Below, piece after piece: positions 25,389 to 34,426 of a stretch of DNA of 64,000 nt (the stretch's first letter is position 1; every line of letters begins with the position of its first letter). Origin of the DNA: Paenibacillus sp. Soil766. Its GTDB lineage: Bacteria > Bacillota > Bacilli > Paenibacillales > NBRC-103111. Made by a program: the position numbers and the translations under genes. The stretch is taken from positions 65,163 to 129,162 of the forward strand of contig NZ_LMSJ01000002.1 in NCBI RefSeq assembly GCF_001428105.1. Reading direction: 5' to 3'. Below the pieces are notes generated by a model. That model made no database searches. It was not told the DNA's origin and saw nothing but the letters and a program-made list of their open reading frames with translations.

Positions 25389-26744
25389 ATGAAGAAATTA
25401 CTTTTGACAGGATTGGTTTTAAGTATGATGGGGCTTGTAGCCTGTTCGCAATCGAATACGGACAATGTGGGCAAGCAGATAGAAGGAACGGTGACAACGC
25501 CGGCCAAAAATGAGGTGATTAAATTAAAGATGTGGGGAGCGATTCCACCTGAAAACGGTCCTCAGCAGATGGTCGACAACTGGAATAAGGCCAATCCGAA
25601 TATTCAGGTGGAATATCTTCGGTACGTGAATGACGATGCAGGCAACACGAAGCTGGATACAGCCTTATTGGCGGGTGGGCAGGTAGACGTTTTTATTAAC
25701 TACGGTATGGCACCAATGCAAAAGCGAATTAAGGCGAAGATTGCAGAGCCTCTCGACAGCTATTTCGCCAAAGACAAGTTCAACATTGAAGAGAATTTCG
25801 GCGATAAATCCATTCTAAAGATTAACAACAGCTCCTATTATATTCCGGCCATTATTTTAAATGAATTCGTATCTTTAAATAAAAGCTACCTGGACGAAGC
25901 GGGTCTTCCCATTCCCAAAACGTGGACTTTGGACGAATACGCGGATTATGCCGCCAAATTGACGAAAGGCGATGGGGCGAGCAAACGTTATGGTTCATTT
26001 ATTGGCTGTTTGGAGCCGAAGACCGCCTGGATGAATTCGATCGTCAAGACGGAGCTCGGTCCAGATGCGTACTATAAAAAGGACGGAACGAGCAATTTCG
26101 ATGCACCGCCATTCAAGAAATATATCGATGTCATGGTCAATTTGGAACGGAACCTAAAAGCGCAGCCGGCATATGCGGAAGCGAACACTACTAAATTGCA
26201 GGGCACCAGCATGTTCGCTACCGGAAAAGCAGCCATGAATCTCTGCGGTACGGCCAGCATTCGGACGATTAAGGATATAAAAAACTTTCCACATGACTTT
26301 GTAACGGCATTGGCGCCGACACCTAACATTTCTTCGGTGGGCAAATATCCAGGTGGCGGTACTTCCTATTTCGATTACGTATCTATCAACGCTGATTCCA
26401 AATATAAGGATGCGTCCTGGAAATTCCTTAAATGGTATGTGACAGAAGGAAACGAACCGTTAATTGCCTCAGGACGGGTGCCTTCTTGGAAAAAGGTGGA
26501 CAGGAACAAAGTACTTAAGCTGCTGCTTGGCGATAATCCGGAAAAACTGTTTGATCTGGAATCGTTTAAGCGTGTGATCTTCTCCGAAAATGACTATGTC
26601 GTGGATTCGAATGTGGAAAAGCTTCCGGAACTGACTAAGGTGGTCAATGAGGAAGTAGAAAAAGCACTGCTCGGCGAACAAACGTCGGCAGCCACAATCG
26701 CAAACATGAAGAAAAACGGTGATAAGATTTTGTTAGGTAAATAA
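25389..26744 (+). CDS. Extracellular sugar-binding lipoprotein (family 1)
   Basis: 451 residues with a lipoprotein signal (SMMGLVACSQ, Cys about residue 20). The rest is a family-1 solute-binding fold of normal length, with motifs such as NKANPNIQVEYL near the N terminus and ALLAGGQVDVFINYG after it. It follows AAGGAGGGTTCAT and is 23 bases downstream of the enolase-superfamily gene. It supplies substrate to the permeases at 22425 and 23317. Its stop codon overlaps the next start by one base (TAATG), so the oxidoreductase is translationally coupled. The sugar is not predictable. Confidence 0.92.
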   Translation: MKKLLLTGLVLSMMGLVACSQSNTDNVGKQIEGTVTTPAKNEVIKLKMWGAIPPENGPQQMVDNWNKANPNIQVEYLRYVNDDAGNTKLDTALLAGGQVDVFINYGMAPMQKRIKAKIAEPLDSYFAKDKFNIEENFGDKSILKINNSSYYIPAIILNEFVSLNKSYLDEAGLPIPKTWTLDEYADYAAKLTKGDGASKRYGSFIGCLEPKTAWMNSIVKTELGPDAYYKKDGTSNFDAPPFKKYIDVMVNLERNLKAQPAYAEANTTKLQGTSMFATGKAAMNLCGTASIRTIKDIKNFPHDFVTALAPTPNISSVGKYPGGGTSYFDYVSINADSKYKDASWKFLKWYVTEGNEPLIASGRVPSWKKVDRNKVLKLLLGDNPEKLFDLESFKRVIFSENDYVVDSNVEKLPELTKVVNEEVEKALLGEQTSAATIANMKKNGDKILLGK

Positions 26745-28168
26745 TGAAACCACTTGAAGGGAAGTTATTCGGAATGACTTTAACGCAGCCATATGATGTT
26801 GCAGTGATTGGAGGAGGTCCGGCGGGTGTGGCTGCAGCGGTTGCAGCTGCGAGAGCTGGGGCTCGGACGGTCTTGATCGAGCCGACCCCGTATCTAGGCG
26901 GTGCGGGCACCGGAAGCATGGTCGGCCCATGGATGACCAACTTCTACAAAGATACCCAAGTTATTCGGGGAGTGTTCCAAGAAATTGTAGACTTGCTTGT
27001 GGAATACGAAGGGTCTACGGGGACGATCAAGTGCCCTTACAAGGATCCGAACAGCACGTGGGGGACAGGCGGACATATCACCCCCTTTGATGTCGAAATT
27101 CTTAAATTCGTATTGAACAAAATCGTGACGGAAGCCGGTGTCGACCTTCGGTTAAACACGAGAGTCGATCAAGTCGAAACTGAGAGCGGCCTCGTTAAAT
27201 CCATAGGAACTGTGACTAAATCCTCGAAGCAACTCATAAAAGCAAGTGTTTTTATTGATTGTACCGGTGACGGGGATATTGCTGTCATGGCCGGCGCTCG
27301 TTACGAATACGGACGCCAAAAAGATGGGGCTGTACAGCCGGTAACTTCGATTTTCAAGATGAGCTATGTTGATACTGACTCTCTTATCGAATACACACGG
27401 CAGCATGAGGATGAACTCGTCTGGGTTACCTATCCGATCTTGCCGCCAAACCTGCCTTCGTATTTTTCTGACTCGATGGTCGCTTTCAGCGGCTTTAACA
27501 ATCTGGTCCTTCGAGGGCGGCAGCAAGGTGAGCTTAATCTCGGACGTGAGCGCGTCACACTTTTTTCCGATTACCGAAAAGGGGATGTGCTGTTCAATGC
27601 GACAAGATTAAATGAGATTGATGGCACCGACAATCGGGACCTAATCCGGGCAGAGCTTGAGTTGAGGGATCAAGCAATTTCTTTGGCTCAATTCGCCCGG
27701 AAGTACTTTCCCGGATTCTCCAAAGCTTCAATTTCTGGCTTAGCTTCGAAAGTCGGAGTTAGAGAGACGCGGAGAATTGTCGGGGATTACATCCTGAATG
27801 AAAACGACGTTCTGAAAGGACGGAGCTTCGCTGACGGCATTGCCAAAGGCTGCTTCCCGATTGATATTCATAACCCGAGGGATATGACCAACCAATGGAC
27901 GGAATTGGAGGGGGCATATGATATACCCTACAGATGCTTGCTTCCGTTGGGCCTCGACAATGTGCTGGTCGCAGGACGCAATATTTCAGCAACCCATGAA
28001 GCATTGGCTTCCTCGCGCGTTCAATCCCATTGTATGGCTATCGGCCAAGCGGCAGGCGTAGCTGCTGCACTTTCGGTCAGGCAAAAAATCGCAACACGGG
28101 AGGTAAACGTTTCCGAATTGCAGCGAATCTTAAGAAGCCAAAAGGCTATTGTCGCAGGCGATGCGTAA
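26744..28168 (+). CDS. FAD-dependent oxidoreductase
   Basis: 474 residues, FAD_oxidored-type flavoprotein. The dinucleotide-binding motif is VIGGGPAGVAAAVAAARAG (about residues 22-40), and YLGGAGTGSMVGPW follows, typical of this family. IDCTGDGDIAVMAGA and the C-terminal LVAGRNISATHEA and QAAGVAAAL segments confirm the fold. Proteins of this kind are common in Paenibacillus carbohydrate loci but have no settled reaction. The start at 26744 is coupled to the binding protein; ATG 26774 is an alternative with AAGGGAAG ahead of it. It is the last gene of the operon. Confidence 0.88.
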   Translation: MKPLEGKLFGMTLTQPYDVAVIGGGPAGVAAAVAAARAGARTVLIEPTPYLGGAGTGSMVGPWMTNFYKDTQVIRGVFQEIVDLLVEYEGSTGTIKCPYKDPNSTWGTGGHITPFDVEILKFVLNKIVTEAGVDLRLNTRVDQVETESGLVKSIGTVTKSSKQLIKASVFIDCTGDGDIAVMAGARYEYGRQKDGAVQPVTSIFKMSYVDTDSLIEYTRQHEDELVWVTYPILPPNLPSYFSDSMVAFSGFNNLVLRGRQQGELNLGRERVTLFSDYRKGDVLFNATRLNEIDGTDNRDLIRAELELRDQAISLAQFARKYFPGFSKASISGLASKVGVRETRRIVGDYILNENDVLKGRSFADGIAKGCFPIDIHNPRDMTNQWTELEGAYDIPYRCLLPLGLDNVLVAGRNISATHEALASSRVQSHCMAIGQAAGVAAALSVRQKIATREVNVSELQRILRSQKAIVAGDA

Positions 28169-28473
28169 AGGAGGAACGGCGCAGATCAACCTAGAGACGA
28201 GTGACTGAGCATAAGCACATTCGTACAGGACCACCCGGATTTCGTAGGCAGCAGCTCCTTCGAAATCCGGATATTCCATGGAGACGGCGGAATTCATGAT
28301 TAATTCCTAATGACTGGAATCATCTCCGAGCTGCTGATTGAGGGATCAATCATGAGTCAAAGTGGTCAATAGAGCTAGTTGATAAAATATGTCCAGATAG
28401 AGGAATACCCCAAAGGTGTCTCGATTTTCGATCTGATCCGGCAACATTTCAGCGTACACCAGCTTGACGTTTT
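28169..28473 (+). other. Intergenic region with hairpin downstream of the oxidoreductase
   Basis: CCGGATTTCG (28235-28244) and CGAAATCCGG (28261-28270) form a perfect ten-base stem with a 16-base loop but no T-run. AAAGGAGGAAC directly after the oxidoreductase stop looks like a ribosome site, but no start codon follows at proper spacing and the frame closes within a few codons, so a downstream gene may have been lost. A frame from 28379 (IKYVQIEEYPKGVSIFD) leads into the tannase-tail fossil; I do not recognise it. Confidence 0.45.
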
Positions 28474-28610
28474 CCCATATCCGAAGCTTCCCGAATATGT
28501 CAATGGAGACCCGAACCTACTAGCTAGCAAGGCATTGGGCATGAACGAGGTGGAGCTTTGAAACCTCTGAAAGATATTTTATTGAGTTGAACATTACTGT
28601 AAAGTGCATA
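28474..28610 (+). pseudogene. Copy of the tannase C-terminal end and its 3' flank
   Basis: The frame reads PYPKLPEYVNGDPNLLAS, matching PYPKLPEYVSGDPNLPSS at the end of the tannase-family gene (16078-16130). DNA similarity continues past the stop: GAACGAGGTGGAG against GAACGAGGCGGAG, AAAGATATTTTATTGAG against AAAGATATCTTGTATAG, then TTGAACATTAC. The copy holds only about the last 30 codons plus flank and cannot make an enzyme. It is the third occurrence of this flank in the window. Confidence 0.85.
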
Positions 28611-29132
28611 ATTAGGCCAAAAAAGATTGAGAACGAATACCAGGAGGTGGTTCCAATCGAAGATTTTGTTCGGAGCAGTATAATTTCTTGGAAATGGTGG
28701 ACTTGTCTAGCATTATCCGTATTACCATGGATATTGTGGTTGATCTACGATAGAAGAGATTATAGAAAACAACGTTTATACGCCGGGGCTGTCATAGCTC
28801 TCATTTCATGCATATTGGATGCTTTGGGAGTCACATTGGGTTACTGGGAGTACAATGTACAATTATTGCCTATACCAATTGGAATTCTCCCGTATGATTT
28901 TACTCTTATACCTGTAATTATAATGTTTATGATAAAAAGTGATTCGATAAAACAAGTATTCATAAAAGGTAGTCTATTTAGTTTTCTCACAACGTACATT
29001 GGACATCCATTATTTGATCAGTGGCTTCATTTTGTCAATCATACTCATTGGGAAAATAGTTTGTCACTACCAATTTATTTATTATTATATATTATTGCAA
29101 ATTGGTTATTTTTAAAATTAAGTTACAGGTAG
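28587..29132 (+). CDS. CBO0543-type integral membrane protein of unknown function (start uncertain)
   Basis: Up to 181 residues with about five membrane spans (WWTCLALSVLPWILWLIY, LYAGAVIALISCILDALG, and two more pairs). The pattern GYWEYNVQLLPIPIGILPYD is typical of the CBO0543 family of Bacillota membrane proteins, whose role is unknown. The start is a problem: a perfect AGGAGGTGG lies at 28642-28650, but the codon at the ideal distance is ATC (28656-28658), not ATG. The upstream TTG at 28587 has no ribosome site and lies in the copied tannase flank; GTG 28647 is inside the ribosome site. Either ATC is used or the start was lost. Confidence 0.7.
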   Translation: MNITVKCIIRPKKIENEYQEVVPIEDFVRSSIISWKWWTCLALSVLPWILWLIYDRRDYRKQRLYAGAVIALISCILDALGVTLGYWEYNVQLLPIPIGILPYDFTLIPVIIMFMIKSDSIKQVFIKGSLFSFLTTYIGHPLFDQWLHFVNHTHWENSLSLPIYLLLYIIANWLFLKLSYR

Positions 29133-29548
29133 TAGAACAGCTTAACCCGAATGCGACGAGCGTAAATGTTGAAGGTTTATCAGTTTTGCTCATATAAAAG
29201 CTTTTATTATTTAATAAGAAAAGCATATAAATTGGATCTAATGCCAAACTTTGAATATATAAAAAAGTATTTATGATTTTTGCAATTCTTCAGTACTCAT
29301 TGAAAGCAACTTTTAAAGTTATTCGTCCTTTATTGGTAAATTACATTTCCAATCTAAGAAAGACTTGATGTTATAGGTTTGGAATATTATTCAAGGGAAT
29401 CAGTTTCTTAGATTTCTGTTGAGTGTCTAATGATCTAGAAAGAGTAGAAGGTTAAAAAGTATCAAAGAATCAAAATATAAATTTATTCTATTAATATATA
29501 AAATATCATCTTAGATGGAAATTAAATAAAAAAGGAGAGAATCGGAAA
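29133..29548 (+). other. AT-rich intergenic stretch with a perfect inverted repeat
   Basis: No open frame of note. AATCTAAGAAA (29351-29361) and TTTCTTAGATT (29404-29414) form a perfect 11-base inverted repeat around 42 bases. Base composition is much richer in A and T than the neighbouring sugar loci. The ribosome site AAAGGAGAG of the next gene is at 29531-29539. Confidence 0.45.
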
Positions 29549-30286
29549 ATGAAGTGTAATATGGGCACTGATAATTTTGCCTTTGATGGACAATGGATTA
29601 TTCTTAAAGCTGATGATCTAGTCTATTCGGAGGATAGCCCCGATGGCTTGTCTCCGGCATGGAATCGTTTCTTTAATGAGATGGAGCGACGCGGAATTGT
29701 TGCAAGCTTGGGGCTTATCGGGAATACCCTGGAAAACGCAGATGAACGGTTTGTTTACAGAGTGAAGCAACTGATAGAAAAGAACGGTCATGAAATCTGG
29801 AACCATGGATACGATCACATGCTATCTAAGGAAAACGATCAAAACGTTGTATGCTACGAGTTTCAGAATACGTCAGCTGAATATCAGTTGGAGCATCTTT
29901 TGCGCACACAACAGTTGGCACGCAAGCGTTTAGGGGTAGTGCTTCGCACATTCGGAGCACCGGGCAATGCCATAGATGATCATACAACGAGAGCTTTGGA
30001 AGCAGTGCCGGATCTTATGGTTTGGCTGTTTGGTCGCCTGAGCAGCAAAGCAGTGCTGGAGCGGGTTGTTGATATTGAGCACCCTGTCATTCACCCCAAT
30101 CTAGAAGCTTTCCAGCAGCAATATGAAGCCAAGGGGGTAGACAAGAAATATCTATTACTTCAAATTCACCCCCCACACTGGAATGCTGCGGATTTCACAG
30201 AATTTGTTCAGGTCATGGATTATCTGGAGCAGAAACCGGTGCGGTTTATCACTCCTTATCGGTTTTATACCCAGTATTATCAATAA
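29549..30286 (+). CDS. Polysaccharide-deacetylase-fold (NodB-like) protein
   Basis: 245 residues, a single NodB-like domain. The metal and catalytic Asp pair appears as LKADDL (about residues 15-20), the metal-binding HxxxxH as HEIWNHGYDH (about 81-90), and FGAPGN corresponds to motif 3. A late QIHPPHW segment may supply the motif 5 histidine. There is no signal peptide, unlike cell-wall deacetylases, so an intracellular sugar or amide substrate is likely. ATG follows AAAGGAGAG. It stands alone between AT-rich spacers. Confidence 0.8.
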   Translation: MKCNMGTDNFAFDGQWIILKADDLVYSEDSPDGLSPAWNRFFNEMERRGIVASLGLIGNTLENADERFVYRVKQLIEKNGHEIWNHGYDHMLSKENDQNVVCYEFQNTSAEYQLEHLLRTQQLARKRLGVVLRTFGAPGNAIDDHTTRALEAVPDLMVWLFGRLSSKAVLERVVDIEHPVIHPNLEAFQQQYEAKGVDKKYLLLQIHPPHWNAADFTEFVQVMDYLEQKPVRFITPYRFYTQYYQ

Positions 30287-30292
30287 TACTAG

Positions 30293-30306
30293 CTGTAAGC
30301 TTACAG
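30293..30306. repeat. 14-base perfect palindrome between the NodB-fold gene and the cyclase-like gene
   Basis: CTGTAAGCTTACAG is a perfect palindrome in the 73-base gap between the two genes. It could be an operator for the cyclase-like gene or a weak transcription stop, but no T-run follows. Confidence 0.4.
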
Positions 30307-30359
30307 AAAGCGATAGTTAATGCAATTGTAAAATCTGGCATCCCGTTGGAGGCGACGAT

Positions 30360-31005
30360 GTGTCATACGGTAATCGTGATATTGCAATGTGTGATATTAT
30401 AGGATTTAGGCAGTTTATCGAGCAGACAGAGTTACAAGAGGCAGTGGAAAGATTTCAACGACTAAAAAGGGATGCCATAGATCAAGCGACAAATCAAAGA
30501 GTTCATACGATCAATGGTCAAGGGGAATATCGTCTGCAAATCGAAGTTGTAAATTCAGTTATTTTTAGCGATACTCTTTTAATGTGGGTCGATGTGGCTG
30601 AGGAAAATCATGATACAATTGTCCCTGTAGCCAACTTTTTTGATGCGATAGGTGCACTAATGGCTTATTTCAGCAAATTTGGACCTGCCATTTCGTGTAG
30701 GTGTAAGTTATGGTGAATGCTTTATAGATCAAACCAACAATATGTATATCAGTCAGCCAATAGTTGATGCATATTTAACGGAACAAAACCAGCAATGGTT
30801 TGGTGGTGCATGCCATACTTCCTGCTTAAATGCTCCGTTTTTTCAAAATGTGGTAGTTGGGAATGGATTGGTTATACCGTACGAGGTGCCTGTTAAAAAT
30901 GAAGGACGATATCTTGATAATGCAATAGAATGGGTTTCTTGGGCTGATGTTAATTTTGATGAATACTTGAAAGAAGAATTCTTCAAACCGATAATCATGA
31001 GGTAA
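30360..31005 (+). pseudogene. Class III nucleotide cyclase-like gene broken by one frameshift
   Basis: The first frame starts at GTG 30360 behind GGAGG (30348-30352) and gives MCDIIGFRQF and IFSDTLLMWVD. These are the places where class III cyclases keep their two metal-binding aspartates. The frame then slips near 30680-30692, and the next frame continues with LPFRVGVSYGECFIDQ, the matching of the cyclase core strand, to a stop at 31005. Joined, the protein would be about 215 residues, enough for one cyclase fold. Either the gene is inactivated, or a sequencing error or programmed frameshift is present. It lies next to HEPN-like genes in an AT-rich accessory region. Confidence 0.65.
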
Positions 31006-31065
31006 AGCTTAAACATAAGAATGCACTAAATTTCTATAGGGTAATTCGTCCACCGCAAAACATTA

Positions 31066-31413
31066 TTGACCTCTAAGAATTCGCCAGAAGTTCAGAAGTT
31101 CGATGATATCCCAATGATTCTTAATAAAAGTCTGCCTAAGAAATATGAGCCGAGAGATTCAGGTATCAACTCCTGTGTTTCCTCGGCCGTTCTTTTTTTA
31201 TTTGATCTCCGCATCTTTGGAGAAAACATGCCAATTCGGAGTGTATATGAATGGTATAATCTAACTATAGATAATATTGTGGAGGTTTTAAATATTCACA
31301 CAAATGATGGCGGATTTACAAGAAGAGATCTACTAATAGTCATAGAGAAGAACATGTTCGTTACAGAAAAAAATCTTAAAAGGGAGACGACTTCATTTGG
31401 GAAATATAATTAA
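31066..31413 (+). CDS. Hypothetical protein (115 residues), possibly a remnant
   Basis: I do not recognise this protein. The frame can begin at TTG 31066 or ATG 31111; neither has a clear ribosome site. Residues read INSCVSSAVLFLFDLRIFGE and VLNIHTNDGGFTRRDLLIVI, soluble and slightly charged, without membrane spans. It overlaps the start of the next gene by 17 bases, which favours one transcription unit. It may be the last part of a longer gene. Confidence 0.4.
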   Translation: MTSKNSPEVQKFDDIPMILNKSLPKKYEPRDSGINSCVSSAVLFLFDLRIFGENMPIRSVYEWYNLTIDNIVEVLNIHTNDGGFTRRDLLIVIEKNMFVTEKNLKRETTSFGKYN

Positions 31414-32488
31414 TCGAATTCAAGATGCTGTTAAACATATATCAATGTTCTATGAGCAAGAGCTTTATACAATTGAAATTTTTAATTTATTACTGCAAAA
31501 TGTTGATGAAATAACACTTTTATTGATGAGTGATGATGAAGTCAACAGTGAAGAAATTATTTTTCTGAAAGATTCTATAGAAAGAAACAATGACAAAGAT
31601 GATATTGATGGAATTGAAGGTAAACACATATTTCGTAGGAAGCTTGTGGCAGATTATTTGCTAAAGCTATACTTAACTGAAGCAGGTGTAACTGACCAGG
31701 AAGGATATATCTATTGTATTATTTTTCTTCAAAATAGGATAACAGAAACTACGCACAACATGTACAGCTATAAAGAAAGGTTTTATTATAAAAATATTCT
31801 GTGTAGTGAAAAAAGGGATAATTTTGAAGGTATGACTGGTCTTATAAGAAATGAGTTAATAAATTTTGATGTGAATTTATTCTATTGTGAGAAAATATTG
31901 AAGTTTATTAATGATGAGTTTAAAGTTAAAGGAGTATTTCCGACTGACTTGATCTTTGTCAAGCAGTTTATTAATAATTCTTATCTTGTTTTGATTCTTA
32001 CTTCTACAAAATTGTTTTCAACTGCAAAACCTGAACAATCTAACAATTTTGGATTTGATTATTTGAAGCATTACAATTTTCTATCTTGTATCTCAGACTT
32101 AAGAGAATCAGTTAAAGAATTTAATCGTGGAGAAGTCAAGGACTTGATCAAGCGTGGAAAAGAACTTGTGAGGGATATTATTGATCTAAGACATTATTAT
32201 ATTGCACATTATGATATTGCTAACCTTCACTTAGTTAAGAAAATAGAATTAGATTTACAGTTGTTTAAAGATATCTATGATGTATCAGTAAGAATATTTG
32301 AACTATTATCATTACACAGGTTTCAAAGGTTAAACATTACTTACACTAATCTAATACAACTACATGGTTTCAAAGAAACCGTATGCCAAAATAAGCTATT
32401 AAGAGGTATGCAATCAAATGATATTGATCGCTTTTTTAATGCGTTAAGGAAAAACTTCCTTTTAAAAGAAGGCATAGCTGAAATTTAG
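31397..32488 (+). CDS. Hypothetical protein with HEPN-like motif near its C-terminal third
   Basis: 363 residues, AT-rich, mostly helical, no membrane span or signal. At about residues 258-264 it has RHYYIAH in the context RDIIDLRHYYIAHYDIANLH. This resembles the R-x(4-6)-H RNase motif of HEPN proteins (AbiU2-like abortive-infection proteins often show RD.x.AH). The start is TTG 31397 with AGGGAG at 31381-31386. It follows the broken cyclase-like gene and the 115-residue frame, and a second protein with an R-x4-H motif lies 0.5 kb downstream. A defence or toxin role is inference; no database match was made. Confidence 0.6.
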   Translation: MGNIINRIQDAVKHISMFYEQELYTIEIFNLLLQNVDEITLLLMSDDEVNSEEIIFLKDSIERNNDKDDIDGIEGKHIFRRKLVADYLLKLYLTEAGVTDQEGYIYCIIFLQNRITETTHNMYSYKERFYYKNILCSEKRDNFEGMTGLIRNELINFDVNLFYCEKILKFINDEFKVKGVFPTDLIFVKQFINNSYLVLILTSTKLFSTAKPEQSNNFGFDYLKHYNFLSCISDLRESVKEFNRGEVKDLIKRGKELVRDIIDLRHYYIAHYDIANLHLVKKIELDLQLFKDIYDVSVRIFELLSLHRFQRLNITYTNLIQLHGFKETVCQNKLLRGMQSNDIDRFFNALRKNFLLKEGIAEI

Positions 32489-33008
32489 AATTTAATAGTT
32501 TTTCTCTTTTTTGCAAATAATAAATTCTTCCTTTTTACGTACGATCCTTATCTGCATTAGAATTTTGCAGGCGCAAGGGTGCTTTGGAAAATCCCGCAAA
32601 AACATTGCAGTTTGTCACAATTCGTATCCAATTTCATTATGTTTCTTTGAGTTTCTCATGAGTTCTCTCGGAGTTATGAGATTTAAATTCGTGGATTTGG
32701 TGGGGGTAATAAAGAAATATAAGAACTAATCAGGTAGGTTCTAAACCAGTAGTACAGAAAGTATGATTTCGATTCTTATTGAGGGAATAAAATCCAATGT
32801 AGAGCCTTGATATTGCTAAGCATGCTCCTTTGTAGGCCCAAAAATGAGAATTGAACAAGGGATACATTGGTGCATTATTCTGTCACTCTCCCACTAAGTC
32901 TACTAAACTTAAATAGTTTGCCTAAGAGCCGAGGAAAATCAGGAGTGGATTCCTATTTCTCCTCGGATCGGAATAGATCTAAAATATCATTTGATAAGGA
33001 GGAGAGTT
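32489..33008 (+). other. Non-coding gap between the two HEPN-like genes
   Basis: A T-rich stretch follows the upstream stop (32500-32515) without a good stem. CCGAGGA (32929-32935) and TCCTCGG (32960-32966) form a seven-base stem just upstream of the next gene. A 72-codon frame at 32511 has no ribosome site or recognisable content and is not called. A strong AAGGAGGAG at 32997-33005 belongs to the next gene. Confidence 0.4.
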
Positions 33009-33875
33009 ATGCAGAAAGTTTATAACTTGTTTTTGGATTCAGTAAATGAATTTTCAATTTGTGAATATACGTTTGTAAAAGTTGAAAATTACGAAGATGT
33101 TAAGAATAGCGGTTATAAGAGACATGAAATCATTGAACAGGATACATTCGACAGCAAAGGATGGTTTTTTGTTGGTGATTATATATGCCTGGAGATTGAA
33201 ACATTGGAAGATTGGAATAAATATTCAGGAGATCAATTAGAACTAAAAGGATCATTCCGAAATGTGATCTTAAAAATAGAGCATATTTTGACTACCATTA
33301 GTTCTCAGAATGTAAAAGCAAATAAACTTGATAAGTTAATATTTTTTTATATTGAGATGCAGAAAAATGCATATCTTGATACGAAAATTGCACTATTAGG
33401 ACCTCTTATTAATATTCTCATTGACTTAAATGCTTCTAATGTCTCTAATGATGAAGTTACGATGAAAATTGAAATGCTGAATAATTTAAAGAACAAAGTA
33501 AATCAAGATGCTAACTATTCTCCAGAAGAAAGAGAATCAATTTCTATCGGAATAACTAAGTTTTCAAGTAGTCTTGGGTCAGACTTCACCGATAGAACAA
33601 TTCACTTTTTAAAAAGTCATGAGTTTATATCGAGTTCACATAACATAGAAAATTTCGACGAAAAAGTTCAATATTATGCTCAACTCATTAATGCTCTTAG
33701 GAATGGAATTTTACATTCAGGTAACCTTCGTGCATCTGGGATAGAAAGAAAATTTAAAAATGCTAGATTGCCTACAGACGAGTCAACATTTACTTCAAAA
33801 TTAACCCAGTCTAAAACTTTATTTTGTGTTCTGACTGGTTTTTTGTTTGGTAGAATCGAGGGTAAGGGAATTTGA
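33009..33875 (+). CDS. Hypothetical protein with C-terminal HEPN-like motif
   Basis: 288 residues, mostly helical in the second half. The C-terminal part reads YYAQLINALRNGILHSGNL, where RNGILH gives R-x4-H (about residues 231-236), placed as in HEPN domains of the Apea/MAE family type; this is inference from a motif. Upstream are an N-terminal beta-rich region (SKGWFFVGDYICLEIE) and a region of regular helices. The start is ATG 33009 directly behind AAGGAGGAG. Codon use is AT-rich like its neighbour at 31397, unlike the sugar loci, suggesting horizontal acquisition. Confidence 0.6.
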   Translation: MQKVYNLFLDSVNEFSICEYTFVKVENYEDVKNSGYKRHEIIEQDTFDSKGWFFVGDYICLEIETLEDWNKYSGDQLELKGSFRNVILKIEHILTTISSQNVKANKLDKLIFFYIEMQKNAYLDTKIALLGPLINILIDLNASNVSNDEVTMKIEMLNNLKNKVNQDANYSPEERESISIGITKFSSSLGSDFTDRTIHFLKSHEFISSSHNIENFDEKVQYYAQLINALRNGILHSGNLRASGIERKFKNARLPTDESTFTSKLTQSKTLFCVLTGFLFGRIEGKGI

Positions 33876-34172
33876 CGAGCAGAACAAGACAGAAAGTAAT
33901 CTAAATCCATGGAAAAAGCCATGGGGAAAATAAAAAAAAGGAGATGTGCTGGATTTCTGCCCTAGTATCTAATCAAACTATGATCTGACAAAGTTCTTTA
34001 TCTAATCCCTCTGATCTCCAACTAGTGTGTTATCTCTGATACTCCATACGACTTTTCCTAATGATAGTAAAACTCCTTATTTTACTATCATTACTTTTTA
34101 ATCAGTAAATAATTCCTGTCCACCAACCTAAATAAGTGTCCATGGGTAAAAATAACTGTCCACGGATACACT

Positions 34173-34224
34173 AAAGACTGGAAACTGGTCGATTTTTTTC
34201 TCGATCAAAATTCCAGTCTTTTTC
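34173..34224 (+). terminator. Rho-independent terminator
   Basis: AAAGACTGGAA (34173-34183) pairs with TTCCAGTCTTT (34211-34221), an 11-base perfect stem, with an inner TGGTCGA/TCGATCA stem and a run of T's both in the loop and after the stem. Confidence 0.7.
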
Positions 34225-34426
34225 GTTGTAATCAGGGTGAAGAGAAGAGGGGTAGCTGGAAGGAAACAAGGAGATTAAACCGAATACATATATGAGAAAA
34301 GTCAGTAATAGCAAGGGATACAGCGTGTTTCGATACAGCGGCCGAAATATAAGAGTAAAAGGCAGAGGGGAATTTGAATAGCCTTTTCCTATGCATCTAT
34401 TCAAACCTTCGATCTGACATAAAAGG

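Noticed and set aside
32511-32729. 72-residue frame between the HEPN-like genes
   Set aside because: No ribosome site, AT-rich, no recognisable features; probably chance.
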